Below are positions 50,469-58,400 of a DNA stretch of 64,000 nt, piece after piece (the first letter of the stretch is position 1; every line of letters starts with the position of its first letter). The notes under the pieces were generated by a model, which ran no database searches, was not told the origin of the DNA, and worked only from the letters and a program-made list of their open reading frames with translations. The position numbers were made by a program, and so were the translations under genes. The stretch comes from VRUE01 sp963717375 (GTDB lineage: Bacteria; Actinomycetota; Thermoleophilia; Solirubrobacterales; 70-9), in contig OY970329.1 in NCBI GenBank assembly GCA_963717375.1, positions 992,001 to 1,056,000 of the forward strand. Direction: 5' to 3'.

Positions 50469-50560
50469 GTGAAGCAGCGCGTCAGCCCGGTCATCCACGG
50501 CACACGCGATCTCGGGCGGCGCGCCGCTTCTACGAAGCGCTCGGCTGGACGACGGACGTA
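50469..50560 (+). pseudogene. 5' fragment of a VOC/glyoxalase gene
   Basis: This stretch begins GTGAAGCAGCGCGTC and continues with CTCGGGCGGCGCGCCGCTTC, matching the first ~90 nt of the VOC gene at 52080 (ATGAAGCAGCGCGTC...). A missing G shifts the frame, and the match stops near 50560. The preceding ~75 nt also match the DNA before the intact gene. It is a relic of a duplication, not a functional gene. Confidence 0.8.
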
Positions 50561-50665
50561 GCACCCGCCGGCACCTGACGCAGCCCAGGGAGAGCCCGGA
50601 CAAAGTAAATCTGCTGGGCCTGAGTTGACAGCCACCTTGAATTGGACATAGGTTTCCCGTCCGCC

Positions 50666-51223
50666 ATGACAGATTCATCCGAAGCCCCCGAGTCGGAGCC
50701 CGCTCCCGAACCAAACGCTCCCGCTCCGTCGACACCCGAGCCCGAGGTCTCCACCACCCCCGAAGCCCCCGAATCGGAGCTCAATCCTGAGCCGCCCGCT
50801 TCAGACCCTGCGGGTCCCGACACGCCCGCCAGTACCCCACCAGGCTGGTATCCGGACCCGAATGCCGGCGGCGCGAACCTGATGCGCTACTGGGACGGAG
50901 GCGCCTGGACCGACCGCATTCAAGGGGGGAGCGAAGTCAGCACCACGCGGCGGACGGCCGATGAACGGAAGGTCATTCTCTCCCAACAGCTCCAGGCAGC
51001 GGCGGCGCGCGGACGTCGCATCGAGTCCCAAAGCGATTTCCAGGCGGTCGTGGTCGAGGGCAAGCCTGTCAACCACACCCTGCACGCAATCCTCACGATC
51101 TTCACCTGCCTGCTTTGGGGAATCGTCTGGGCGATCATCGCCGGGACCGGCGGCGAGACGCGGGAAATGGTGGTGGTGGACGAGTTCGGCAATGTCCTCT
51201 GGCAGAAGCTCGGCAAGATCTAG
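50666..51223 (+). CDS. DUF2510 protein with one membrane segment
   Basis: The 185-residue product has a Pro/Glu-rich start of about 60 residues, a DUF2510 unit (PPGWYPDPNAGGANLMRYWD, then GAWTDRI), and a C-terminal membrane helix (LTIFTCLLWGIVWAIIAG) with a short tail. DUF2510 is a small extracellular or cytoplasmic beta module common in Actinobacteria. ATG at 50666 is preferred over 50642. Role unknown. Confidence 0.85.
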   Translation: MTDSSEAPESEPAPEPNAPAPSTPEPEVSTTPEAPESELNPEPPASDPAGPDTPASTPPGWYPDPNAGGANLMRYWDGGAWTDRIQGGSEVSTTRRTADERKVILSQQLQAAAARGRRIESQSDFQAVVVEGKPVNHTLHAILTIFTCLLWGIVWAIIAGTGGETREMVVVDEFGNVLWQKLGKI

Positions 51224-51242
51224 CGCTGCCGCCAAGGGAGTC

Positions 51243-51554
51243 TTGCTGGCGAGCGCGGCGCTGTCCGCCGCGACCCAGGAGCCCGCTGCCGGCGAGCCGC
51301 TGGTGGTCTTGCGCCGACCCTTGCCCGACCTTTGCCCGATCCACCGGGCGACCGGCCGCAACTGTCCCGGCTGTGGAATGGCCCGGGCCTTCGTGCTTCT
51401 GTGGCGCGGCCAACTTCGAGAGGCGATCAAGTCAAACCCCGTGTCTCCCTTCGTCTTCATCGCGTTCATCTGCCTTGCGACCGGCCGGTCCGTCCGTCCG
51501 AACAGGGACAGTTCGTTCCGGCTTCCGTCCCGGCCCTCGACCCCACAGGAGTGA
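51243..51554 (+). CDS. DUF2752-like membrane protein
   Basis: The ~103-residue product contains DLCPIHRATGRNCPGCGMAR and AFVLLWRGQLREAIKSNP, the pattern of DUF2752 proteins, and a hydrophobic segment (VSPFVFIAFICLAT). The start is uncertain: TTG at 51243 has AAGGGAG just upstream but with short spacing. It overlaps the DUF805 start as GTGA. Role unknown. Confidence 0.65.
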   Translation: MLASAALSAATQEPAAGEPLVVLRRPLPDLCPIHRATGRNCPGCGMARAFVLLWRGQLREAIKSNPVSPFVFIAFICLATGRSVRPNRDSSFRLPSRPSTPQE

Positions 51555-52072
51555 GAGACACTGTGACATTCAGCGAAGCAGTAAGCGACGGGTTCTCGAA
51601 GTATGCGACGTTCAGCGGACGCACCTCGCGCTCCGGCTACTGGTGGTTCTACCTGTTCTACATCCTCGTTCTGATCGGGGCGTCGATCGTCGACGCAGCC
51701 ATCAAGACCCCAGTCCTAACCGCCCTCGCGGTGCTCGGCCTCTTTCTCCCGACTCTTGCCGTCCTCGTGCGGCGCCTCCACGACACGGACCACAGCGGGT
51801 GGTGGGTCCTGATTTCGTTCATCCCGCTGGTAGGCACCATCGTGTTGATCGTCTTCGCCTGCACCGATTCCGGACCGCCCAACAAGTATGGCGACGGACC
51901 TGACGGGAAGGGCAACTTGACCGCGACCTCGCCCTTCGGACAGACGCTGCCGCCACCGCCGCCGCCAGTCCAGAGTCCGCCGCCGAGCGAGATGCCACCG
52001 CCGCTGCCCGAGCAGCGGCAGGCGACCGAGCCGCCAGCCGGCGACCCGCCGCCGGCTGGACCCACAGCCTGA
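51551..52072 (+). CDS. DUF805 membrane protein
   Basis: The 173-residue product has the DUF805 layout: FSKYATFSGRTSRSGYWWFY, then three helices with VRRLHDTDHSGWWVLISFIP. The C-terminal ~50 residues are proline-rich and end in EPPAGDPPPAGPTA, nearly matching the DUF4234 protein. GTG at 51551 is used; an in-frame GTG at 51563 is an alternative. Role unknown. Confidence 0.85.
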   Translation: MRDTVTFSEAVSDGFSKYATFSGRTSRSGYWWFYLFYILVLIGASIVDAAIKTPVLTALAVLGLFLPTLAVLVRRLHDTDHSGWWVLISFIPLVGTIVLIVFACTDSGPPNKYGDGPDGKGNLTATSPFGQTLPPPPPPVQSPPPSEMPPPLPEQRQATEPPAGDPPPAGPTA

Positions 52073-52079
52073 TCCGACC

Positions 52080-52499
52080 ATGAAGCAGCGCGTCAACCTG
52101 ATCACGCTCGGTGTGAGCGACCTCGGGCGGGCGCGCCGCTTCTACGAAGCGCTGGGCTGGAAGACGGGCGCCGGCGCCAAGGACGACGTCGCCTTCTTCC
52201 AGGCCGGCGACATGGTCTTGGCCCTGTGGGACCGGGCGAAGCTGGCCGACGACAGCGCCGTCGAAGACGGCGGCGGCTGGGGCGGCGTGACCCTGGCGCT
52301 GAACCTCGGCTCACCGGCTGAAGTGGACGCTGTGATCGAGGAGGCCCGCGCCGCCGGTGCGACGATCGGCCGCGAGTCCGCCGAGACCTTCTGGGGCGGC
52401 TACAGCGGCGTCTTCATAGACCCCGATGGCCATCCTTGGGAGGTCGCCCACAATCCCCACTGGACGATCACGGAGGACGGCGGCGTCCGCCTGAGCTGA
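52080..52499 (+). CDS. VOC family (glyoxalase/bleomycin resistance-like) protein
   Basis: The 139-residue product has the VOC pattern: NLITLGVSDLGRARRFYEAL with GWK, FFQAGDMVLALWDR, and GVFIDPDGHPWEVAHNP near the end. The metal-binding residues cannot be assigned with certainty. It begins 7 nt after the DUF805 stop; a decayed copy of its first codons sits at 50469. Substrate unknown. Confidence 0.9.
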   Translation: MKQRVNLITLGVSDLGRARRFYEALGWKTGAGAKDDVAFFQAGDMVLALWDRAKLADDSAVEDGGGWGGVTLALNLGSPAEVDAVIEEARAAGATIGRESAETFWGGYSGVFIDPDGHPWEVAHNPHWTITEDGGVRLS

Positions 52500-52503
52500 C
52501 TCC

Positions 52504-53283
52504 TTGGCCGGCCAACGTGTTCACCTCAACCTGATCGACAGCTCGCGGCAGTTGTTCGAACTCGACCCCGGCACCGTGCTCGAGCGCGGAGACGGTTGGC
52601 TCTTCGGCGCCGGCAGCCCGTCCCACCCGGTGATCTCGAACGCGGCGTTCCGCAGTGACAACGACGTCAACGCCGAAGAGTTCGTCTCCCGAGCCAAGGA
52701 CTTCTTCCACGCACGGGGCCGCGGGTTCAGCACCTGGGTCCGGGGCGAGAAGCCCGAGGACCTTGACCTCGCCGCGGCAGCCTCGGAGGCCGGCCTGCAG
52801 CTCGTTTACGAAATGCCGGAGATGGTCCTCGGTTCTCCAGTCGAGGAGCCGCATTTCCCGGATGGTGCCGAGCTGCGCCAACTGTCCGAGACCGGACAGG
52901 CTGACGACTACTGGAAGGTTGCCGCAGCCTCTTACCCGAGCATCGGCTTCCCGCCCGAGGTCTTCGGCAGCTACACGAACAACGCCGGCCTGCTGGCGGA
53001 GAACGTCGCCGCCTTCATCGCCTACCTCGAGGGCGAGCCGGTCAGCATCGCGATGACGATCGTCAGCCACGGCGTTGCCGGCATCTACTGGGTCGGCAGC
53101 CTCGAGCAGGTGCGCGGCAAGGGGCTCGGGCGGGCGGTCACCGCCGCCGCGACGAACGCCGGCTTCGAGCTAGGTGCCGAGATCGCCTCTCTACAGGCAT
53201 CGCCGATGGGCAAACCGATCTACGAGGCGATGGGCTACGAAACAGTTTTCGACTACCGGCTGTTTATGTCGCCGGCACCCTGA
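52504..53283 (+). CDS. GNAT family N-acetyltransferase
   Basis: The 259-residue product has a divergent N-terminal half and a C-terminal GNAT domain with GIYWVGSLEQVRGKGLGRAV, the acetyl-CoA-binding Q/R-x-x-G-x-G/A loop. It ends KPIYEAMGYETVFDYRLFM, typical of GNAT proteins. The start is TTG at 52504, 4 nt after the VOC stop. Substrate unknown. Confidence 0.85.
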   Translation: MAGQRVHLNLIDSSRQLFELDPGTVLERGDGWLFGAGSPSHPVISNAAFRSDNDVNAEEFVSRAKDFFHARGRGFSTWVRGEKPEDLDLAAAASEAGLQLVYEMPEMVLGSPVEEPHFPDGAELRQLSETGQADDYWKVAAASYPSIGFPPEVFGSYTNNAGLLAENVAAFIAYLEGEPVSIAMTIVSHGVAGIYWVGSLEQVRGKGLGRAVTAAATNAGFELGAEIASLQASPMGKPIYEAMGYETVFDYRLFMSPAP

Positions 53284-53301
53284 GTGCTGCGGAACGGTGA
53301 T

Positions 53302-53427
53302 CTACGCCGGTAGGTCTTCGCCGAACCCCTCAAGAGCCTCTTCGACCCGCTCAGGATCATCGAGCACAGGGTCGTCAAGAGCGAAGAGTGCCTCCGGCTT
53401 CCGACAGCTTTCAACCTCTCGTTTCAC
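53302..53427 (-). CDS. possible small acidic protein
   Basis: A 41-codon frame starts at GTG 53427 and reads KREVESCRKPEALFALDDPV, then LDDPERVEEALEGFGEDLPA. It is helical-looking and acidic, and its codon use fits the genome. There is no ribosome site, and the start is weak, so it is reported with low confidence. Confidence 0.3.
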   Translation of the reverse strand: MKREVESCRKPEALFALDDPVLDDPERVEEALEGFGEDLPA

Positions 53428-53471
53428 GCCTACATAGTGCCAGGCCTGGGCAGCGGGGATACCATCGAGGC

Positions 53472-54353
53472 GTGGAGCGAGTTGCGTCCGATAACGAGGA
53501 GGCGCTGGAAGCCTGGGATGGCGTGCTCTTCGACCGCTTCGTCAAGTTCAGGGAGATCGTCACGGCGGGACTTGGCGCCCACGGCGAGGCGGCGCTTGCC
53601 GCCCACCCGCCACAGCCCGGCAATCGCGTGCTCGACATCGGCTGCGGCTTCGGCGACACCAGCCTGCGGATCGCCGGGCTGGTCGGCGCTTCCGGCACGG
53701 TGCTCGGCGTCGACGTCGCGCCCCGCTTCATCGAGGCGGCACAGGATGAGGCCGAGCAAGCCGGCGCCGGCAACGTCAGCTTCGCCGTGCGCGACGTCCA
53801 GGTGACCGAGTTCGAGGACCACTTCGACTACGCCTTCGCCCGCTTCGGGACGATGTTCTTCGCCAATCCAGTCGCGGCGATGCGCAACGTGCGCGAGGGC
53901 CTGGTGCCGGGGGGGCGGCTCTGCATGGTGGTCTGGCGCCGCAAGCTCGACAACGACTGGCTGCACCGGGCAGAGACGGTGGTCGAGGAGTACGTGGAGG
54001 AGCCGGAGGAAACCGATGAGCCGACCTGCGGCCCGGGCCCGTTCTCGATGGCCAACGCCGACACCGTTAGCGACATCCTTCTCAACGCCGGCTTCACCGA
54101 GGTCGAGCTGCGCCGCTGCGACATCCCGATCCTGATCGGCCGCGGCCTCGACCACGCGGTGGAATTCGCCACCGCGATCGGGCCCGCCGGAGAGGTAATC
54201 CGGCTGGCCGGCGACGAGGCGGAGAAGATCAGGCCGCAAATCGAGGCCGCTCTGCGCGAGGCGCTCGCCGAGTTCGACGGGCCGGACGGAGTCGTCGCCG
54301 ACGCCTCGACCTGGATCGTCAGCGCAACGGCCCCAGCGGCCGCCGACGCATAG
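53472..54353 (+). CDS. class I SAM-dependent methyltransferase
   Basis: The 293-residue product has the class I motifs: NRVLDIGCGFGDTSLRIAGL (SAM-binding), TVLGVDVAPRF, and VREGLVPGGRLCMVVWR. The later part (FSMANADTVSDILLNAGF) resembles ubiquinone/menaquinone-type or small-molecule methyltransferases. GTG at 53472 is used because it matches where the family begins; the frame extends upstream. Substrate unknown. Confidence 0.88.
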   Translation: MERVASDNEEALEAWDGVLFDRFVKFREIVTAGLGAHGEAALAAHPPQPGNRVLDIGCGFGDTSLRIAGLVGASGTVLGVDVAPRFIEAAQDEAEQAGAGNVSFAVRDVQVTEFEDHFDYAFARFGTMFFANPVAAMRNVREGLVPGGRLCMVVWRRKLDNDWLHRAETVVEEYVEEPEETDEPTCGPGPFSMANADTVSDILLNAGFTEVELRRCDIPILIGRGLDHAVEFATAIGPAGEVIRLAGDEAEKIRPQIEAALREALAEFDGPDGVVADASTWIVSATAPAAADA

Positions 54354-54369
54354 TCGACTGGCCAGTCAA
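54354..54369. promoter_or_regulatory. TetR-type operator, site 3
   Basis: TCGACTGGCCAGTCAA contains the perfect palindrome GACTGGCCAGTC. It matches the sites at 14444 and 33520 in the same register and lies 67 nt upstream of the SDR start at 54437. Confidence 0.6.
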
Positions 54370-54436
54370 CCAGGACCCCGCGGTTCCTTGTAGCCTCCCG
54401 AGCCGATTTCACGAATCCATAAGGAGAGAGCGACTG

Positions 54437-55267
54437 ATGGGACTTCTTGACGGGAAAGCGGCGATCGTTACCGGATCGGCGCGCGGGATCGGCCGGGCGA
54501 CAGCCGAGATGTTCGTAGCCGAGGGCGCCAAGGTTCTGATCAACGACCTCGACGCCGACGTCGCCGAACAGGCCGCGAGCGAGATCGACGGCGAGACCGC
54601 CGTCTTCGCCGGCGACCTGACCAAGCCGGAGGCCGCCGACAAGCTGGTCGCAGCCGCGGTCGATGCCTTCGGCTCCGTCGACATCGCCGTCAACAACGCC
54701 GGCTACACCTGGGACAGCGTCGCCCACAAGATGACCGACGAGCAGTTCCAGGCAATGCTTGACATCCACACGATCGTTCCCTTCCGCGTCGCCCGGGCGC
54801 TGGCGCCGCACTGGCGCGAGGCGGCCAAGGCCGAGCGCAACGAAGGCGTGGAGGTCTTCCGCAAGATCGTCAACACCTCCTCGACCTCGGGCATGATGGG
54901 CAACGCCGGACAGGTCAACTACTCGGCGGCGAAGATGGGCGTCGTCGGCCTGACCAAAACGCTGGCCAAGGAGTGGGGCCAGTTCAAGATCAACGTCAAC
55001 GCGGTTGCCTTCGGCTTCGTCGAAACCCGCCTCACCGCGGCCAAGGAGCAGGGCGGCGAGATGACCGCTCCGGGCGGCGAGAAGATCGAGCTCGGCATCC
55101 CCGAGCAGATGCGGGCGATGGCCTCGGCGATCATCCCGCTCGGCCGTCCCGCCACTCCGGAGGAGGCCGCCGCACCGGTGCTCTTCCTCTGTTCGCCGCT
55201 GGCCGACTACGTACATGGCCAGGTGCTCAACGTAACCGGCGGCATGTTCGGGGGGATGTACACCTGA
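54437..55267 (+). CDS. FabG-like short-chain dehydrogenase
   Basis: The 276-residue product has TGSARGIGRA, VNNAGYTWDS, and the catalytic Ser with VNYSAAKMG giving Tyr-Lys. It resembles 3-oxoacyl-ACP/CoA reductases. AGGAGA precedes the ATG. A TetR-type operator lies upstream, and the F420-type nitroreductase overlaps its stop. It may act on a 3-oxoacyl chain. Confidence 0.9.
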   Translation: MGLLDGKAAIVTGSARGIGRATAEMFVAEGAKVLINDLDADVAEQAASEIDGETAVFAGDLTKPEAADKLVAAAVDAFGSVDIAVNNAGYTWDSVAHKMTDEQFQAMLDIHTIVPFRVARALAPHWREAAKAERNEGVEVFRKIVNTSSTSGMMGNAGQVNYSAAKMGVVGLTKTLAKEWGQFKINVNAVAFGFVETRLTAAKEQGGEMTAPGGEKIELGIPEQMRAMASAIIPLGRPATPEEAAAPVLFLCSPLADYVHGQVLNVTGGMFGGMYT

Positions 55268-55749
55268 GCTCCCAGGCGACAGGTGGCAGGCGTCCTCCCC
55301 GCTATCTCGATATCGGGGACAAGATTTGGCCTGCCACCCGTCGCTTCATGGGGATTCACACGGCTCTCTACAGAGCCAGCGGCGGTCGCCTCGGGCACAC
55401 CATCCCGGGCGTGCCCGGCAAGATGCTGCTGCTCGACCACGTCGGCGCCAAGAGCGGCACCAAACGGACCTCGCCGCTGCTCTATGTCAGGGATGGCGAG
55501 GACGTCGTCGTGGTCGCCTCCAAGGGTGGCTTCCCCAAGCACCCCGCCTGGTACCACAACCTGGTCGCCAATCCCGACACAACCGTCCAGATCGGCAGCC
55601 ACCACCTCAAAGTCCACGCCCGTGTCGCCAAACCCGACGAGCGCGACCGCCTCTGGAAGCTGGCAGTAAAGGCCTACCGCGGCTACGAGGACTACCAGGC
55701 CCGCAGCAAGGGTCGCGAAATCCCCCTAGTCATTCTCGAGCCGCGCTGA
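55264..55749 (+). CDS. F420-type (DDN) nitroreductase family protein
   Basis: The ~161-residue product contains the DDN/deazaflavin-dependent pattern: TALYRASGGRLGHTIPGVPG, KMLLLDHVGAKSGTKRTSPL, and LYVRDGEDVVVVASKGGFPK. These proteins bind F420 and reduce nitro or quinone groups. No ATG or GTG fits the conserved start; a CTG at 55264 overlaps the SDR stop as CTGA. The safe minimum is the ATG at 55348. Confidence 0.75.
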   Translation: MSSQATGGRRPPRYLDIGDKIWPATRRFMGIHTALYRASGGRLGHTIPGVPGKMLLLDHVGAKSGTKRTSPLLYVRDGEDVVVVASKGGFPKHPAWYHNLVANPDTTVQIGSHHLKVHARVAKPDERDRLWKLAVKAYRGYEDYQARSKGREIPLVILEPR

Positions 55750-55753
55750 CACG

Positions 55754-55852
55754 TAGGGACACGGCCCCTCCCCCAGAGGCTTGGGGACCACGTCCCGAAC
55801 CAAGACAACGATCTGCTGCGCAACGGCCTCTGGGGGAGGGGCCGTGTCCCTA
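55754..55852. repeat. cassette-in-hairpin element, family II, copy 2
   Basis: A perfect 27-bp inverted repeat (55754-55780 with 55826-55852) encloses a core that, on the minus strand, reads AGAGGCCGTTGCGCAGCAG and ends near GTGGTCCCCAAGCCTCT. The core matches the element at 16078-16181, while most of the arm is unrelated. It lies between two convergent genes, and its right arm includes the TAG stop of the downstream SDR. It can act as a bidirectional terminator. Confidence 0.82.
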
Positions 55853-56701
55853 CTTTCGCCGCTCCTCGGCAACTGGCTCGCCGGACTCGCTGGCGATCGC
55901 CTCTGGCGGCCATGGCCCGGCCCAGTTGTCGCGGGCGCCGTCGATCGTGATCGTCGTGCCGGAGAAGAAGTCGCCCGCGGGCGAGGCCAGGTAGGCGACC
56001 AGCCAGGCCATCTCCTCGGCGCGCCCGGCGCGGCCGATCGGGATCGAGCGCTCGAGGTTGTCGACGACGACCTGCGGATACTTGGTCAGCAACGTCTCGG
56101 TGGCGAACTGGCCGGCCGCGAGCGCGCAGGTCTTGATCCCGAAGCGCGCCCACTCGACCGCCAGCGTCCGCATCATGTTCTCGACCGCGGCGCGGGCGGC
56201 TCCCGAGTGGACCATCCCCGGCATCCCGTTGTGGGGTGAGAGGGTGACGCTGAGCACCTTGCCGCCCCCTTGCGGGATGAACGCCTTTGTCGCCGCCGCA
56301 TGGGTCATCAGCCAGGTGCCCTCGACGTTGAGCTCGATCACGGTGCGGAAGCCTTTCGGCGTGATCGACTCCGCCGGGGCGAGGAACTGGCCGCCGGCGT
56401 TGTTGACCAGTACGTCAAGGCGGCCGTGGCGCTCGAGCAGGCGGTCGAAGAAACGGTCGACCGACTCCTCGTCGCGGATGTCGAGGGCCTCGTGCTCGAA
56501 GGATCCCGCCATGTCGGCGGCAAGGTCTGCGGTCTCCGCCAACGGCTCCTCGCGGCGGCCACAGCCGACCACGGCGGCGCCGAGCCGGGCAAGCTCCAGC
56601 GCGGTCTCGCGGCCGAGGCCGCTGCCGGACCCGGAGACGACGCAAACCTGCCCCTCGAGAAGATCGGGCTTGAAGATGCGCGAATGCGGACGTTCAGACA
56701 T
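55850..56701 (-). CDS. PECR-like trans-2-enoyl-CoA reductase (SDR)
   Basis: The 283-residue product is an SDR with VVSGSGSGLGRETALELARL and LVNNAGGQFLAPAE. In place of the usual YxxxK pair it reads MVHSGAARAAVENMM. The HSGAARA form is the one I associate with peroxisomal trans-2-enoyl-CoA reductases and related dienoyl-CoA reductases, which saturate enoyl-CoA. The loss of Tyr and Lys is therefore expected for this branch rather than damage. It is divergent from the MBL hydrolase. Confidence 0.82.
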   Translation of the reverse strand: MSERPHSRIFKPDLLEGQVCVVSGSGSGLGRETALELARLGAAVVGCGRREEPLAETADLAADMAGSFEHEALDIRDEESVDRFFDRLLERHGRLDVLVNNAGGQFLAPAESITPKGFRTVIELNVEGTWLMTHAAATKAFIPQGGGKVLSVTLSPHNGMPGMVHSGAARAAVENMMRTLAVEWARFGIKTCALAAGQFATETLLTKYPQVVVDNLERSIPIGRAGRAEEMAWLVAYLASPAGDFFSGTTITIDGARDNWAGPWPPEAIASESGEPVAEERRK

Positions 56702-56718
56702 GCGCTCGCAAGCCTATA

Positions 56719-56735
56719 TACGGACACTCACCGTA
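56719..56735. promoter_or_regulatory. candidate operator between PECR-like and MBL genes
   Basis: TACGG-ACACTCA-CCGTA forms a 5-bp palindrome with a 7-nt centre in the 45-nt gap between two divergent genes. It is placed to control both. The binding protein is unknown. Confidence 0.35.
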
Positions 56736-56746
56736 ACCTGAGCGGG

Positions 56747-57658
56747 ATGAAGGTACGGATAGAGCCGAAACCGCTGCACGAGTCGCTCGCCGGCGGCACC
56801 CCGGGCGCGACAGTCACGGTCGAGCCGATCGTCGCCGGAACGGTCACCTGGCCGCGGACGATGATGGAACGCCCCGGTGGCCGTTTCGAGACACTCAAGC
56901 TCCTGCGCGCCCTGCTCAGCGGCGAGCCGGCGGCAACGGTTCCGGTGCCTGCCTTCCTGATCCGCCACCCCAGCGCCGGCGCGATCCTCGTCGACACCGG
57001 CTTGCACCCGTCGATCGCAACCGACGGCAGCGAGAACTTCGGCCGCATGGCGACCAAATTCGGCAAGCCCGGCCTGAACGCCGGCGAGGACGTCCCCGCG
57101 CAGCTGCGCAAACGCGGGCTCGACCCCGGCGAGATCCCGATCGTCGTGATGACCCACATGCATATCGACCACACCTCGGCGATCTCGGAGTTCCCCAACT
57201 CGACCTTCGTCGTCAGCGAGACCGAGTGGGAGGCCGCCGCCACCGGTCCCCGCCCACTGCTCAATGGCTACCGCCGCCCTCACTACGACTACGCCTTCGA
57301 CTACCGCACGGTCGACTTCAACCGCAGCGGGATCGACTCCTACGCCACCTTCGGCCGCACCTTCGACCTCTTCGGCGACGGCTCGATCCGGCTCGCCTAC
57401 ACCCCCGGCCACAGCGCCGGCCACATGTCGGTGATCCTGCACCTGGCCGAGCGCGACTTCGTGATCGGCGGCGACGCCACCTACATGCAGGCCCAGCTCG
57501 ACGGCAACGCGCCGCTGGCCCCGCGCCCCTTCGACGAGCACAACTACCGCCGCTCACTGCAGGAGCTGAAGCTCTTCCGCCGCGAGTTCCCCGACGCGAT
57601 CGTCACCCCGGGCCACGACCCCGAGTTCTACGCCGGGCTCAACGCCCGCTACGAGTAG
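56747..57658 (+). CDS. MBL-fold metallo-hydrolase (lactonase-like)
   Basis: The 303-residue product has the HxHxDH zinc motif in VVMTHMHIDHTSAI, later YTPGHSAGHMSVIL and IGGDATYM, and a final TPGHDPEFY. This pattern and the N-terminal start fit the AiiA/AttM-like lactonase branch, but other hydrolases share it. ATG at 56747 is used. It is convergent with plsC and overlaps it by 20 nt. Confidence 0.88.
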   Translation: MKVRIEPKPLHESLAGGTPGATVTVEPIVAGTVTWPRTMMERPGGRFETLKLLRALLSGEPAATVPVPAFLIRHPSAGAILVDTGLHPSIATDGSENFGRMATKFGKPGLNAGEDVPAQLRKRGLDPGEIPIVVMTHMHIDHTSAISEFPNSTFVVSETEWEAAATGPRPLLNGYRRPHYDYAFDYRTVDFNRSGIDSYATFGRTFDLFGDGSIRLAYTPGHSAGHMSVILHLAERDFVIGGDATYMQAQLDGNAPLAPRPFDEHNYRRSLQELKLFRREFPDAIVTPGHDPEFYAGLNARYE

Positions 57659-58346
57659 TCAGCCCCGCGTACATCTCGCGAACCGGGGCGAAGATCTGCT
57701 CCGCCACCTCGAGCTGGCGCTCGCGGCTGGGCCCCTCCTCGTCGGGGAACGAGAGCGGCTCGCCGAACTGCACCGTGACCTTGGGGAAGCGGAAGCGCTT
57801 CCAGCGGCGCACCGTCTCCGAGCCCTGGATCGCGACCGGGACGACGATCGCCTCGGATTCAAGCGCGATCCGGCCGATCCCCGGCTTTACCTCTTTCAGC
57901 TTGCCGCTGCGCGAACGCCCGCCCTCGGCGTAGACGAGCAGCATCTCGCCCTGGCCGAGGATCGTCAGCGCACTCTTGATCGCCTCCTCGTCGTGATGGC
58001 CGCGGCGAACCGGGAAGACGCCGCCGTGCTTGTAGACGTATGTCAGCACGGGCGGGCCGAACATCTGCGACTTCGCCATGAAGCGGACCTTGCGCCGCAG
58101 GTAGAGGCCGACGAAGAAGTGGTCCATCTGGCTGAAGTGGTTGGGGGCGAGCAGCAGGGGGCCGGACTTGGGCACGTTCTCGACCCCGATCGCCTTGACC
58201 CGGTAGATCAGCAGCGTCGGCAGCGAGACGAGGATGCGGACGAAGGTGTAGGTCCAGCCGACGCCCTTGCGCGCCGAGGCGTGGAACTGGTCGAAGTACT
58301 CGGCGGGACGTTCGTCCTTATAGACCTGTGGCTTCATGTCTGCCAT
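57639..58346 (-). CDS. plsC: 1-acyl-sn-glycerol-3-phosphate acyltransferase
   Basis: The 235-residue product has the PlsC motifs: APNHFSQMDHFFVG (catalytic His-x4-Asp), VFPVRRGHHDEEA and YAEGGRSRSG. It acylates lysophosphatidate to phosphatidate at the inner membrane. The start is ATG at 58346. It is downstream of glpK on the same strand, consistent with glycerolipid metabolism. Confidence 0.9.
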   Translation of the reverse strand: MADMKPQVYKDERPAEYFDQFHASARKGVGWTYTFVRILVSLPTLLIYRVKAIGVENVPKSGPLLLAPNHFSQMDHFFVGLYLRRKVRFMAKSQMFGPPVLTYVYKHGGVFPVRRGHHDEEAIKSALTILGQGEMLLVYAEGGRSRSGKLKEVKPGIGRIALESEAIVVPVAIQGSETVRRWKRFRFPKVTVQFGEPLSFPDEEGPSRERQLEVAEQIFAPVREMYAGLTTRSGR

Positions 58347-58400
58347 GAGAAATGGTGGCCCAAGGCCGCCGCTACGCGTTACCCCCGCTCAGGCGCGGGG

